This document shows positions 33,301 to 45,786 of a DNA stretch of 60,148 nt, piece by piece (the first letter of the stretch is position 1; each line of letters starts with the position of its first letter). The DNA lies in assembly GCF_001039355.2 (NCBI RefSeq), contig NW_019775466.1, forward strand, positions 1 to 60,148. The letters run 5' to 3'. The notes under the pieces are model-generated. The model saw only the letters and a list, made by a program, of their open reading frames with translations. It made no database searches and had not been told where the DNA came from. Position numbers and translations under genes: made by a program. Origin of the DNA: Lingula anatina. Lineage: Eukaryota > Brachiopoda > Lingulata > Lingulida > Lingulidae.

Positions 33301-34844
33301 AATTAAGGTAATCAGAGATGGTGATAATTGTGAGATTTTTATTTCACCTCACCTGGAAGTAAGGGAAGGGTAGGTGTAAATGAAGTTTTTCAATAGTACT
33401 AAAATCAGCAGCAGGAAAATGTGATTTTAATCAGGATACGTTTTGACATACAATCAAGACTGTACTTGTATAGTTCTTCTACAGAGTTTAGAATCCAGTT
33501 GGAGCGATTTTGATGCTTAAAAATCTTTTTAAAAAAACAGTACACTCCTTTTGGGGATCAGAAAATATAAAGATATTTGTAGTCGTATTGAAATTTTCTT
33601 CTTTTCTTTGCACCTGAGAAATTTTTGGTATATGAGTCAAGCGATTATACACCTATCACTGCTATGTTAATGGCCGGGCCTCCATGTAGGCATACTGGCA
33701 ATGTCCCAATGTAAGCAACTCCAGGAAGATATGAGCTTGCAAGAGGTGAAGGCCTCTTGTCAGTCAAATATTTATAAGTGTTTCTATTATTGTTTTTCTT
33801 CATCAGTGATGGCGGGCTGCCTGGTGTGCGTGCGTGCATAAGGCTTTCATGTATCGGAAAGCTTTCCAGATTTTATCTCCAGTACTGCTGTTTTATTGCC
33901 AGGTTTGCTGTTTTACCCGATATTACAAGGCGCTCTTCACTGTGGCTGGCTTATACTGGCACCAACATAGCTATCATGGTCATCTTGGTTATCATGGTCA
34001 ACACACAGTAAACAAATGAAAATAAATTACTGATTACGTGGAAAGAGGATAACATGTTTTTGTTCTTATATCTGGTGTGAAATGGGACAGGAAAGTACGT
34101 GTGTGGGATATATATGGACAACTTCAGTATTTGCTTCTTCGACATTTGCTCATTTAGATATTTTGTTGCAAATGGATTAAAAATGAAAGGGATGCTGTTG
34201 TGATGAAAGATAAATGGAGAAGTGTCTGCTGTTGTGTTGTGTGTCGTGTGCACTGAGGCCATCAGAGTGCACCGTGGCGTAAAAACCTCGGATCCATTAT
34301 GTTGATAGTGCTGACCAGCAATACAAATCACCCCCATGACGTATTTATGATAAAATGAAGGATGGCACGTCCTCCGTCATAGCATACGTTTACTGTAATG
34401 TATTCTCTGATCATTTGATGCAGACATGTGAGGTTTGTGTGGAGGGTTGGGGCGTGGCGTGGCGTAGGTTGATGTGGCCGAGTGCGATATGGGTGGTGCA
34501 GAGATCCTCACTGCTGATAGAGATCTTACACATAAATATTTTGTGGAGGACACATTTTTAGGAATATGATAATGAATTTAAATGAGAATTGCAACTGAAA
34601 TTTTGTAAAAATAAAGAATAACAAAATGGTGCAAAAAAAAAAAAAAAAAAAGATAACAGATTTAATTAAATGGGATAATTTTCTTTCTCTCTCTCTCTCT
34701 CATTAAATAAACAATAGTTGGTTAGGATAATGTCACATAATTTGGTTTCATCTTGACCTCCAAATGACCAGCAGCAGCAGCTGGTGTTACCTGCGGTCAG
34801 CCCTCATCAAAGGTCAGATAATTTATGGCCTTATTTACCCCCCC

Positions 34845-34877
<33 letters not shown>

Positions 34878-37800
34878 TAAGACAAGTTGGAATTACTTAT
34901 TCAGTAAGTGCTGGACGCCCCATTTACAGGCAACGGACTGGATAATGAATATTTTCCAGATAATTCAGCAACTGGTTTGATCCAGTCTTCTGACTGGTTT
35001 TTGAGAGGAAATATATTGGATCTCAAAGTCTTGCCTTATTACGTTCCAGAATTTGGACTGTGTTAAGAGAACGCATAGAAATGTCCACTTAATATGTGCA
35101 ACTCAGTTGGATACACTCCAAGCTCATTGAAAAGAAAAAGTATGGTTTTTTCGAAATGTCCTGAAATGGAGACAGGCTGTTGAAGCCTGCTTTGGTAGAA
35201 AACTAGGTCAAATTTGGCACCCCGCCCCTTCATTTAGGTCACTCCACCCAGCTGTAATGCCGCCTGTTGCTATGTTGGGAAAACACCTGTAATAAACCTG
35301 TGCAGGCCTTTCATAAGGCTAGCATGACCTGTTGAAAGGGGGCATTGTTGTTCAACTAAGTGTACTTTTGATGGGTGACACATGAGTCTTGGGCTTTTTT
35401 GTGACGCAGTAGCTCAGGATTAAATAACTCTCTTGTTTACCCACAACCCCAAAGAACTGGTCAATAGTTGTACTGAAGTTCTCTGGTTTAGCAACAAAAG
35501 ACTGCCGCACCTTTGAAATGATTTGACCTGTTTTGCGCAGCACTATTCCATGGTTATAAATCAGTCATGGTTTAGCTGTTTTAATTTTTCGCATAGCGCA
35601 TGACCTAGTCTGTGAGTGCGCCGAGGCCAGTCATCCCAGAATGAGGTCAGTGAAGAGGAATGTGATCCAATTCGTGAGTGGTATCACGACCTGAACAAAG
35701 GCATCTCTTGACAGAGGCTGATGCAATAGGTTTCACACGGGTAGACAGCGGAGAAAATAGCTTGCTTGCCTCAACAAGAAACCTTTAATAGTACCTGAAT
35801 CAATAGGGAAGGGGGGGGGGAAAAAGAAAGATAATATAATTGAGGAGAAATGAAGTACTGAGGATGTTTATTTTTTATAAGCAAGAGAGAAATTAAACAA
35901 TATCTGATTCATTTATAAACATAATAATTCAGACAGAAAAAAGTTAAATATTGAATGGAAAATTCCTCCCTTATCTCCCAAGCTGATGCAACACTATGTG
36001 ATAAAAAACCTGCAGCACAGGTAAATACATTGAGGAATGCCAGAAATAGCTGACGAAATCCTGTTTACCACCTCTCCACTGGCTGATGTAACCGCAGGCT
36101 TCGTACCAACATGACCTTGTTGTTGTTTGTTTTCTGCCTCAACATGGTGGGAATTAAAACTAAAAAAAAACAATGGAACAGGAAGTAACAGGTGTATAGT
36201 TAATGAATTAGCCACTTTTTGCGTTGTTATTGTTACTTTGGTGCATGATTTAGATAGTTATTTACCCGCTGTAACTGGTATCAACCATTAGACTGAGACT
36301 TGCTGACTTCACCGTGATATTGTGAAAGGTTTAAAATGCAGGCCATCATTTTATTACTTGGAAAATTTTCAGTTTAATTTTGCCATTATATATTTTTAAA
36401 ATGCCCTGTTCATAAAAGCAGTGAATAAAAAAAAGATCTTCAGAATATGAAAGCAATCCCCCCCCCCCCCCAATCTCATTCCCCATTTTAGTTGCTGATT
36501 CTTCATAGTGCTAGACACTGCAAAATTTTTTTTTGTTATATTTTCTTTTTATTATTATCATTATCAAGATTTTTTCAGCACATTAAGTCAGGGCTCTATA
36601 ACTAGAAAGCATAGAGGTTGAGAGTGTATTGACAGTGCTCACTGAGACGAGTGTCCTCAACCTGAGCATGGTCTGTCCCGTCTGGTGACAGAGATGTCAT
36701 CTCATTTCTTTGGAGGAAGCGCAGGAAGCTAATCATGATCGTAACACCTGATATGACGCCATTTGAAGGAAGTGGGTCCCTGATTGCGCCTCTTGTCTCC
36801 TGATTATCAGGAAACATTTGACGCCTCAGTGTCCTCTTCCTCAATAAAAGGTAACAGAGGGTGTTGAATGTGGAGACTGATTGATACGGAGAAAGAAGAA
36901 AGCTCGGCTGTGATCAGGTCTGACAGACATCTTGTAATTAGCAGGTGTGCCGAATAATGAGTGACAGCTACGTCTCTGTAGAATAAAGTAATTTTTCTCC
37001 AGTCTCTATTTTTGTTACATCTCTTTAGGAATTATAACATACAGTGTTTGATCTTAGTAGAGATATGATATGTAGCAGATACAGGCAATATAATCCTGAG
37101 GAAACTGCCACAGTGAACAACCAACTGAACCGTGTCTCCTTGAAAATAATTTTCTGTCATTATGACATGTCTGCCAGGGGATTTCTTGGGGGGGGGGGTC
37201 AGTTAAGGGTCACAGCAGGTCAGCTCAGATGACAGCGCCTGATTGCATATCTGTGTTAAAGAGAAGAGGAAGTTGACCTGTGTTTTGGGAGAGGTCAGGG
37301 GTTCAGTCATGTGTCCCGAGGCAGGACACGTTCACAGTTTCCTCTATGGAGTGATAGCTCCAGTGATAGCAGCTCTACAGATACAGTGCTCCTTGTATTG
37401 TGCAGCTTCTGATTATCTACGCTTTGATGCTTTCTGTATCCTCTTCCTCAATAAAATATTATATCTCTGAGCATTAATATTATGTTAAGAAATGCTTTGA
37501 TTTATAAAGGATAGAAGTGATTTATTAGTTTTCTTCTTTATAATATCAACTTTTAAAAAAATTAAGCAATGACAAAATTTTTATTTTGATATGGGTGGAT
37601 TAACACGATTTGATTGCAAAAAGCTAAAACAACGAGTAGTTTGAATGTGTCTTTGAGTCACCTTGCTAAAAGTCTGTGTAATGACTTGGAGACAAAGGAC
37701 GATAAAGTGTCATCTGTTGCGCCGTTGGTGTCACCTGCAGGTTCTAGCAATCCTGGCAGAGACACAAAGGTTGCAGGACGAGAGAACCCTGGACAGATGG

Positions 37801-40800
37801 TCACTGGGAATGTTTAAATTAACAAAGGAGATGACCACATAGAGAAAACATCAGTGTGCAAGGTGTCAAGATGGCTTCATCTCTTTGTTTTGTCTGTTCA
37901 CCTGGTCAGGTGGGACTAAAGGGTGGGGGTGGGGGGTTTATCAAGGTGGTGTTAATAGGGGGTACAGATGTTATCACGGGGGATGAGGGTGTATTCATGA
38001 AGTGGGGATATGACTCGGGATGCAGCAAGGTATCTGGACGGCGTCCTCTCTTTGTCTGGGCTGTCTCAGAAATCCCTGCTCACCTGTGCACCAAGTAGGA
38101 GCCAGGAGGTGCACAAGGTGGCCATCTTCATCCCTTTGTACTGGCCACTCACTGGTCAGGTGTGACGTCCATTCATGTCTATTTAGGGGGGCAGCTTGAC
38201 CCATTGTCTGTGTGAGGCCATCCTAGTAGACAGGTGCTTTCTATTGAAAGACGGTTTCTATAATGGTGAGGAAGTGATGGTGTCGCTTTTACCATTGTTT
38301 TTAGGAGACAGACAAAGAGCAGATGGAGAGAGAGAGGAAGAACTAGAGAAAAGATGAAAAGAGGGCCTGCAGCAGATATAGACATCTGTTTCTGTGAAGA
38401 AATGAAGGCTTTGATGAAAATGTTTCTTGTTGTTAGCACCTTGTTGGTCTCTGTGGACCATTCCTTGGGTGTAGAGGTGGTGACAGGGAATTGGTTTGGC
38501 TAATCACTGGGTCGTGAATCTGTGGAATTTGAACGCGGAATCCTTTTTTTTTTTTTTTTTTTGTCCATTTGTTTATCAATTTTGTATCAGGTTTTGTATC
38601 AAGATCTCATTGATCTAAATATGTTGGTTTCCCTCAGTGATACATGCCTGTAAAGGGCAATAATGTCATATTGATACCTAGGACGTGCTTGTCCTTGGGA
38701 AAGATTACAAAACTAAGTGCATTTAAGATATGGTGTTAGATAAAATATGGGAAAAATATCAAGTTATGCCCAATGTGAGATGAGGTCATCAAAAATCCCG
38801 CAGGCCTTGTCACATGTCACCAAGTCCACTGCAGGACTTACAATCTGCTATAGTTTGAATTGCTGTCACCCCCCAAAAATGAAAGATTAATCTGTCGCAA
38901 CTGAATCACATGAGAGGTGATCTGTCGCGACCACATCACGTGAAAGCTGATCGCGTCCCCGCGTGTCAACTGAGTCAGCTCAGGGGTGCCCTGTTCCACT
39001 TTTCAAAAGGGTGAATTCCCAGCACACAGTGCCAGGTAAATGACGTATGACTCATCGCCTTGTGTACACATGGCGTCTCCCGTCTGGTGTTGGAAGTTTT
39101 CATTGTAGGGATAAGGATCTTTTATAACTACTTAGCTAAGCAACATACAGGACTATTTATAAAACAGAAACCACCCAGCCTCAGTGATTTGAATAGACGC
39201 TTGTTTGCTTTTTGATTTCTCCATCACAGCGTTGTGTTTGACTGGGATTTTTTGGTTGCAAGAAGTTGCATTTGTTTGGCAAAGAAAAGGTTCAAATAGG
39301 TCCTTGCCCTGAAGGATTATAGGTGAAAGAGAGAGAGAGAGAGTATCAGTAGCCATGCCAGTGATGNTAATTATTAAACATAGCAAATAATTCTACTTTT
39401 CAAATATATTGAATTTATAAAAGCTGTTAAGAGAGAGAAAGATGGAATACGAGTGAGATAGTGTCAGTAGCCGTGCCAGAGAGGGATTTATTTATGTCCA
39501 GTGAAAGCTGTTAATGGCCACAGATGGGTTCGGGTGGTGGACAAGGGAGCCACTGGTCACCTTATCTTGTCACCTACTGACCACTTAATTCACAGCGTGT
39601 CCGGGTCACCTCAAGTTGAACAACATGTCTCACCTCAGGTGGCAGTGGGGAGAGCTATTTACTTGTTGATTTATGGAAACAACAGAATCTTTGTTCAGGT
39701 CCCTAGCCAGCAATTTCGAAAGGGGGATTTTTTTTTTTTTTTTTTTTTTTCTGAAAAAGTGGACCTTTTACCATGAAACCTCTGTGTACTAGTACTTAGA
39801 TAAAATTTTATCTGGAGGGAACCTTTTCCCAGCAGAAAAAGGGGTTCTTTCGGCCTGCTGTTGATTCTTGTTCACTCTCCATATATGCACCCACACACAC
39901 ACATACGCACACACACACGTCTAGCCATGTTTTACCTATATGTGACAGTCCCCGATAGTCAATTAAGTCTGTTCTCTGCTAACTGGCATGTGTGTTAAGA
40001 CTTTTTTGAATTTTAGAAATATGTTAAAGAAAGTAATGTATAAATGAGAGAAAGGAGAGCTCCGTGTCACGCAGTTCTAAGCTTAGGCATAGCTATTTAC
40101 TGCATAGGAACTTAGAAGAATTTTAATGGCATTTTCATAATTGATTTACTGACGATGGAAAGGACTTCCCAATTAGATATGATTTGTGTGGATTTCTGTC
40201 CCCCATCCTGCTACAAATTGTGATTAGAGCTGGCTTGGTTGACGTCAGAGGGATAAGAAATCTCTGCACTTGCTGTAAACATGTAAAGGAGAGAGAAGTT
40301 TATTACGGCAAACTTGGAATTCCTTGCACTCCTGAGGTATTTGATTTCCTGCACCAGATCACTGACTGAGATTGAGCTCAAGTATTTCATGGTTGTTTCC
40401 TTATTACAGAGTTGGAGAAAAAGCTTGATATATATCTCATTTTGAACATAAAAAAAAAAAAAAAAACGCCCAGTCAATTTTATCAAATGTGAAGGGGAAT
40501 AAGCTATTTCACATGAAGTGACCTCTCTTGACTTCTAAAAAGTGTTTAGTTGCAAGGTACCCATAATTGTCAAAAGTCAGGGGAGGAGGAATGGCTATTT
40601 TTCGTTTTAGTTGAATTCTCCTCTGTTACAGTATTTCTAGTTTACTGTAAAATGGGATCAGCTAAGGTCAGTTTAGCTGACTAAGTTCCAAAATCCAGGG
40701 ACATCTGAGGTCGCCTGGACAAAAAAATAAATCAACCACAAATTAAGTTCACTTGAATGCAGTGATTTCAAAGAATGTTTAAACAGGAAGATGAGAACTG

Positions 40801-42890
40801 AATGGAAATGGAACTTAAGACCGTAGGGCTAGTTAAAGTGTTCAGGTTCACCAGTCGCCCTTGATTTCAGTGCCCCCTTGTGTAAGGCGGCATTCAGAAA
40901 AGTGGACTAACTAGTCAGCGGGTCAAATATGGCAGACCCACAGGGAATCTATTCAATGTCTATTAGTGGATTAGACGACAAGCTTTTTAGTGTGTGGCTA
41001 TATTTGACACGGGGACTAGTTAGTCCACTGTTCTGAATGGGGCCTAAGTGTCATAACTAGTTCACCAGTCTCCTCTGATGTCAGTGTCACCATGTCTGAA
41101 CTGTCACAACTGGTGGGTGGGTGGATGACAGTCGTGACTTCCTACCTGGGTCCATTATTGTAATAACCGGCATATCTTGGCTAAACAATGGCTTTATTTA
41201 AATATCCAGCATGCTACGTAATTCACTGAATTTAACCACAATAGAGTGCACTGTGAATAATGATGTTAAAAATGCATTGGTGCATTTTTTTTTTTCCATT
41301 ATAGATATTTTATTGAATTTGAGTTGAATATTGGACTGGAAAAAGGTTACTGATGATGCAGTCAGAAAACCCGATTTCTGCCTGCCATAGGAATAGTCTA
41401 GAAATAGCCAGCATGTGTACCCAGCATGGCTGTTATCACTGACCCTGAACACCAGGCCAATATTGACCATTCTCTAGATGTCGATTGCGAAATGTACGTA
41501 ATCTGCATGGCCTCGTGTGTATGTATGTGACATGACACTGGTGTTGTGAAATAGTCCGTCCCCTGTCCTAGGGGCCATTGGTGACAAGGAAACCATATCG
41601 GACCTTGCTTATTGCAAAATATGTGCCCTGTTATTTCACCGTTGTCTGTTTGCCTGTTGCAAGAGTTGTGCAATGGTGCCAAAAAATGGTGACATAATAT
41701 CGGAGAGTGCAAATATTTGGTATTCAGGATGTCGAAATGCCAAGTTTGATAAGGGATTCATGATTCTAAAAGTAAAGAGATTAACTCAATGTACGTATCA
41801 GTAAAACGGCACAGAAACTGAGCATGAAAACAGTGAAGGATGAAAGTGTATGTAACACTGGTAGTGTTTGCTTTAATTATATTTCCTACACATCACCCAA
41901 TGCCAATGTCCAATTGAATGAAGTGATGTTATTCCCAATTTCCGCAACCACGCTGCGGTAGAAATGAGATGAAAGCTATAAATATCAGTCTTATTACTGG
42001 AAGCCTTACTATGACAGGAAATGAGGGATTTACTCAACTGATGCTTATGAGAAGAGGGAGCTGTGAAAAATGAGCTCTTATTAGAGTGCGTTCATTTCTC
42101 TCTCTCTCTCTCTCTCTCTCTCAATATTTGAAAGACCATTGACAGCCATGTTTTTCATGAATTTTGTGTAAAACATTGTCACAGAGACCTCAATTATTTT
42201 ATGGAACCAGTTGTCTTTAATGTGTATTGTGCATATTTTGATACACTTCACATTGTAAAAGTTGGAAGTGGGTTCTGGATATTTAATCACAGTGTATTGG
42301 CAAAGCGTTCTTGATGAAATCTGTGCTGTTTCTTGTGGTCAGCTGTGGTCAGTGCTGTGGTCAGCTGCGGCTGTGAGCAGACAAAGGAAACCTGCGGTAG
42401 TCCTGCTCTCCATTGCTGGCTGACGTCAGCAGATCCTTGCAGGGCTTCAGTAATGAAGTTGCTTATAAATTGAGGTATAATATATTGGATCAGCAAAGTT
42501 ATAGTGATGCGTTGCAGTTAAATTGATTGTCAGCCACTCTTTCAGCTCATTGTTTCTCATTAGTGTCCTATTTTGACGTCTTTGTTGTTGTTATTGGTGG
42601 TTACTGTTCTCTCTCTCTCAGCGGCTTGTGCTCCCGTTTCCTGTTTACAACAATATTCCCTGAATCTTCGCAGTTCAAAAGCAGCAGCATGCGATATCTG
42701 GCCTTGGCTGGTGGAGGATCAATGGACTGACGTCAGGCCGGCGGAAATTGCATGATAATGCAGCTTATGTTGGAGACTAGCGAACTCCCTGGAGATTTCA
42801 TAGTGAAATTTTTTATGTATTTCTATGAATGGGACTAGTTGTGCTTGTATGTATGTATGTGTGTTGGGGGGGGGAGGGGTGCGTTTGAGC

Positions 42891-42925
<35 letters not shown>

Positions 42926-45786
42926 ATAAATATGCGATGCTTAGTTTGATGTGCTGATTTTATGTGCTGTGAAACAGACTGTTACAAGCAAGCAGGCAAA
43001 AATAGGAGAGGCTTTGCAGAGATGCAAAAGTACAAATATAAGTGCTATTGTCAATAAATGTTTAAAGAACGAGTGGGAGAATACAGCTGAATAGGATGGT
43101 GTGTTATGTTCATTTCTGGTACAAATATGCTTTTGACTTATGTGTTATTATACATAGTTTAAGAATGCATACTTGACTCAATTTATTGAATTAAAAAAAC
43201 TTATAAAGAGCACTAAAGGGTGAATATGATGAATCTTCTAGCTGTGAAACCTGTGTAACTGAAGCTAGTACTGCAAAGTCTCGGGATTGAAATGGCTCCC
43301 TACAGCTCATTTGACAGGGAATGGCGTTAAACCAGCTAATGGTCCATGAAACTTTCAGTGAAAGTGTTACCGTCTATAGACTGGGCCAAATAGTTTACAC
43401 CTGTTTTACCTGTGTTCTGGAACTGTCTAAAGACGAGGCTATTCACCTGGATAGCCTCATTCCTCGATGAAGATGTTCTGTTAGTCATCAAAATATTGAA
43501 GGTTAAATTATTTCAGTATTGTATTGAGCTGTCGACTGAAGAAAAATTACTTCATTCTTAGGGCTTAATAGCTTTCACCTGTTTTACCTATGTTCTAGAA
43601 CAGGAGATTCAACCAGGTAACACCTATGTGACATGATATCATTATTCCATTTTAATGCTGGGAGTGCACTTAATCAGATACGAGATGTATGGATTTCATG
43701 TGTTTTACAGGAAGAAGTGGGCCCTGCGACACACTGGCAGGCGATTAAGAAAGAGATTTTTCTCAGAATTCTATTTTTATCTCGTGGTGTTAATTTCTAG
43801 TAGATGGAACAGGTGTTTAATTTTGAATGTTGGAAGGAAAATAAACTGTTAAGGGGTACATGATGTCTGGGTACTGAAGGAGTTCTACAGTAGTAGTGAG
43901 GGTTGGGCTGGTATGTGCTGTTAACACAGTTATCAGCTGGTTCTGGGGTCAAACCTAGGGTCAGGAATTGGGTCACAGTGATGATTGGGGAAATTTCAGC
44001 TGGTTGCGTAAGGATCTAAAATATTCATGAGTGCGTAGTCAGGCTAGGTGTAGAGTAGTCAGGCTAGGTGTAGAGTAGTCGGGCTAGGTGTAGAGTAGTC
44101 AGGCTAGGTGTAGAGTAGTCAGGCTAGGTGTAGAGTAGTCAAAATGAGGCTGCTGAGAGTGCGGTGAAAATATAGGTCAGATGATGACTGCTGTCAGATA
44201 TGGCTGCTGGACATCCTCCTTCAGTCATGTTAGTTTTAACATGATTCATTGGGTGTGTCTTGAAAAGATCTCTCTCTCTATTTCTGTCTCTCTCTCTCTC
44301 TCTCTATTTCTGTCTCTCTCTCTCTCTCTCTCTTGTATGTCAGAAATATTAGAGACTCTATTCAAGTTTGTAAAATGCGGTTATTTCACTGAACCCCTGT
44401 GTGTGTGTGTGGTGTGTGATCGTATAATTTGTTTAATGTGTACATTAACTACTGAAGGTGCTAAAAATGAAATCCTGTAGACAGTAAGAAATTCCTCTGC
44501 TATAAAGGTAGAGAATGGAATAAAATCTGGCTGCTCTCTTCTGAAGGAGGTGAAACTTGTTATTGTCATATAAACTGAAGACCATGATGTATTTTGACCT
44601 CTGCTGCAATGTAGACGGCCCTCTTCCTGTCTTCTCTTGAATTTTGTTGTAAATTGTACCTAAATGCCCGTAAAACCATCCTAAATGCCTATATTTAGAT
44701 AAAACATGTTAAAGTCTATTTGTAAGAAGAGCTTGATCCATTGGAGCCAAAGTCTGCCAGAAGGTGTGAACAGGGGTCACGTCTCACTGAGTTTTCAATC
44801 TGGATAAAAATAACCGTGGAAGTTCTTTATTTAGAGTTTACTCAATTGGTGGGTCAGACCGCACCTCTCTTTAATGGATCAAAGCTGTTTATGCTGGCAT
44901 GTTTTGCCGTCTGGATTCTGTGAGTGAGATTCCTGGAAGTTTCTAGGAAGGTTTGAATCATGGTGTGTGTTGGCTGGGAGTGAGTTGTCATGCTGCACGC
45001 TTTGAAGTCGAGATTTTCTGAGGGATGGGGGTCGAACCCACAAGGAAAAGTGAACAAGCACAATTATACATAAACTTCAGCTTGCATTTTGAACAAAACT
45101 TCTCACCAACAGAGATCAATAAATCAAGCAACACATTACCATCACAATTGTCATGATATTCCAGGTTTTAACAGAGCTGTCAATTTTACTTGTAATTTTA
45201 AAGGCAATGCATATTGGCATTGGATTGGAGTAGTTTTCAGCTGTTTCCTTGTTTTGATGGAACCCAATATAATAACTTCATTTGTCATTTTTTCAGGAAA
45301 AAATTGAAGCTGGAGGGCCTGGAAGACTCTTTTGTCCTGGAGGATGAAAATGATGACTCCATGCGAGATAAACATGGTTGCCCGGCCTACGTCAGTCCAG
45401 AAATACTGTGTGCCAACACGCCATACTCAGGGAAAGCCGCCGATATGTGGTCGCTAGGCGTTATCTTGTATACCATGCTGTTTGGACGCTATCCATTCCA
45501 CGACACGGAGCCCAGCGCTCTGTTTCGCAAAATTTTACGAGGACAGTATAACGTACCTGAAACGGTATCCTCCAAGGCACGCTGCCTGATAAGGTCGCTG
45601 CTGAGGCAGGACCCCTCGGAGCGACTGACGGCCGACGAGGTGCTAAGACACCCGTGGTTCAGAACGGGAAGCACGTTTACAGTTTTGCAGAGGACGGAAC
45701 GTAAAAACTTGGACCAGGAAGTTCCTGATGTTTATGTCGAAAGCGATGAGGATGATGTGGACGATGACTTTGCACCAGCCTTGTAG
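27399..45786 (+). CDS. TRIB2: Tribbles pseudokinase (TRIB1/TRIB2-like)
   Basis: Scaffold pseudokinase that presents substrates such as C/EBP to the COP1 ubiquitin ligase and modulates MAPK and AKT signalling. Coding exons: 27399-27647, 29854-30149, 45297-45786; total 344 aa (human TRIB2 343). The Pro-rich N-terminus is unstructured. The pseudokinase covers about 50-303: a degenerate glycine loop ([10 protein letters not shown]), the conserved Lys83 (FICKVYD), [17 protein letters not shown] at about 109-125, a catalytic-loop remnant LRDLKLRKF at 167-175, DFG replaced by GLE at 189-191 (SLE in vertebrates), [10 protein letters not shown], and [20 protein letters not shown]. The C-terminus carries HPWF (MEK-docking region) at 300-303, the COP1-binding motif DQEVPDV at 321-327, and an acidic end. 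The symbol is by best resemblance; an invertebrate gene is probably pro-orthologous to TRIB1 and TRIB2. Confidence 0.96.
27648..29853 (+). other. Tribbles intron 1
   Basis: 2.2 kb between a GTAAGT donor and a pyrimidine-rich TAG acceptor. No coding exon seen. It holds short G-rich stretches near 28850-28860 and 29550-29560 and is otherwise unremarkable. Confidence 0.6.
34838..34876. repeat. Poly(C) followed by (CA)n microsatellite
   Basis: Ten C residues run directly into about 15 CA units in Tribbles intron 2. Confidence 0.95.
38889..38948. repeat. Two degenerate 30-bp tandem units with E-box
   Basis: Copies at 38889-38918 and 38919-38948 share ATCTGTCGC and ATCACRTGA, at about 22 of 30 positions. 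The second holds ATCACGTGA, an E-box of MITF/USF type. A partial third unit (GATCGCGT) follows. Confidence 0.6.
40885..41044. mobile_element. MITE of about 160 bp with 48-bp inverted repeats
   Basis: The left end GGCATTCAGAAAAGTGGAC continues into TAACTAGTC and TCAAATATGGC. The right end is its complement (CATATTTGACA-like, GACTAGTTAGTCCACTG, TTCTGAATGGGGCC). TA lies at both outer boundaries (40883-40884 and 41045-41046), compatible with a TA target duplication. It is non-coding and sits in Tribbles intron 2. Confidence 0.85.
42097..42122. repeat. (TC)13 microsatellite
   Basis: Uninterrupted TC dinucleotides in Tribbles intron 2. Confidence 0.9.
42893..42924. repeat. (TG)16 microsatellite
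   Basis: Uninterrupted TG dinucleotides in Tribbles intron 2, preceded by GTAT repeats and a G-rich stretch. Confidence 0.9.
44041..44140. repeat. Five perfect-register 20-bp tandem repeats
   Basis: The unit AGGCTAGGTGTAGAGTAGTC is repeated five times at exactly 20-bp spacing, with one A-to-G change in the third copy. It is a minisatellite in Tribbles intron 2. Confidence 0.97.
44269..44333. repeat. Compound (TC)n microsatellite
   Basis: TC runs are interrupted twice by TATTTCTG, so the tract itself has a higher-order repeat of about 30 bp. Confidence 0.9.

Larger units (their letters stand above)
30150..45296 (+). other. Tribbles intron 2 (15.1 kb)
   Basis: It joins the exon ending in DELR (donor GTGGGT) to [10 protein letters not shown] (acceptor TTTTTTCAG) with correct phase. 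No nested gene is recognisable on either strand. It contains simple repeats, the MITE at 40885-41044, tandem repeats at 38889-38948 and 44041-44140, and one ambiguous base at 39367. Its length contrasts with the compact neighbouring genes and would suit cis-regulatory elements, none of which I can define. Confidence 0.7.

Noticed and set aside
33951-34337. 128-aa minus-strand ORF in the Tribbles intron
   Set aside because: Low-complexity composition and no family resemblance; long frames are expected by chance in 15 kb.
43399-43602. Direct repeat CACCTGTTTTACC... at 43399 and 43577
   Set aside because: Two short imperfect copies without borders or target duplication; too weak to call an element.
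44995-45060. Possible tRNA from a GGGTTCGACCCCC-like B-box (minus strand)
   Set aside because: No A-box, no acceptor stem and no cloverleaf around it.
45214-45296. Upstream extension of the last Tribbles exon as an independent ORF
   Set aside because: The first 83 bases are intron; a TTTTTTCAG acceptor at 45288-45296 joins in phase with the exon ending at 30149.
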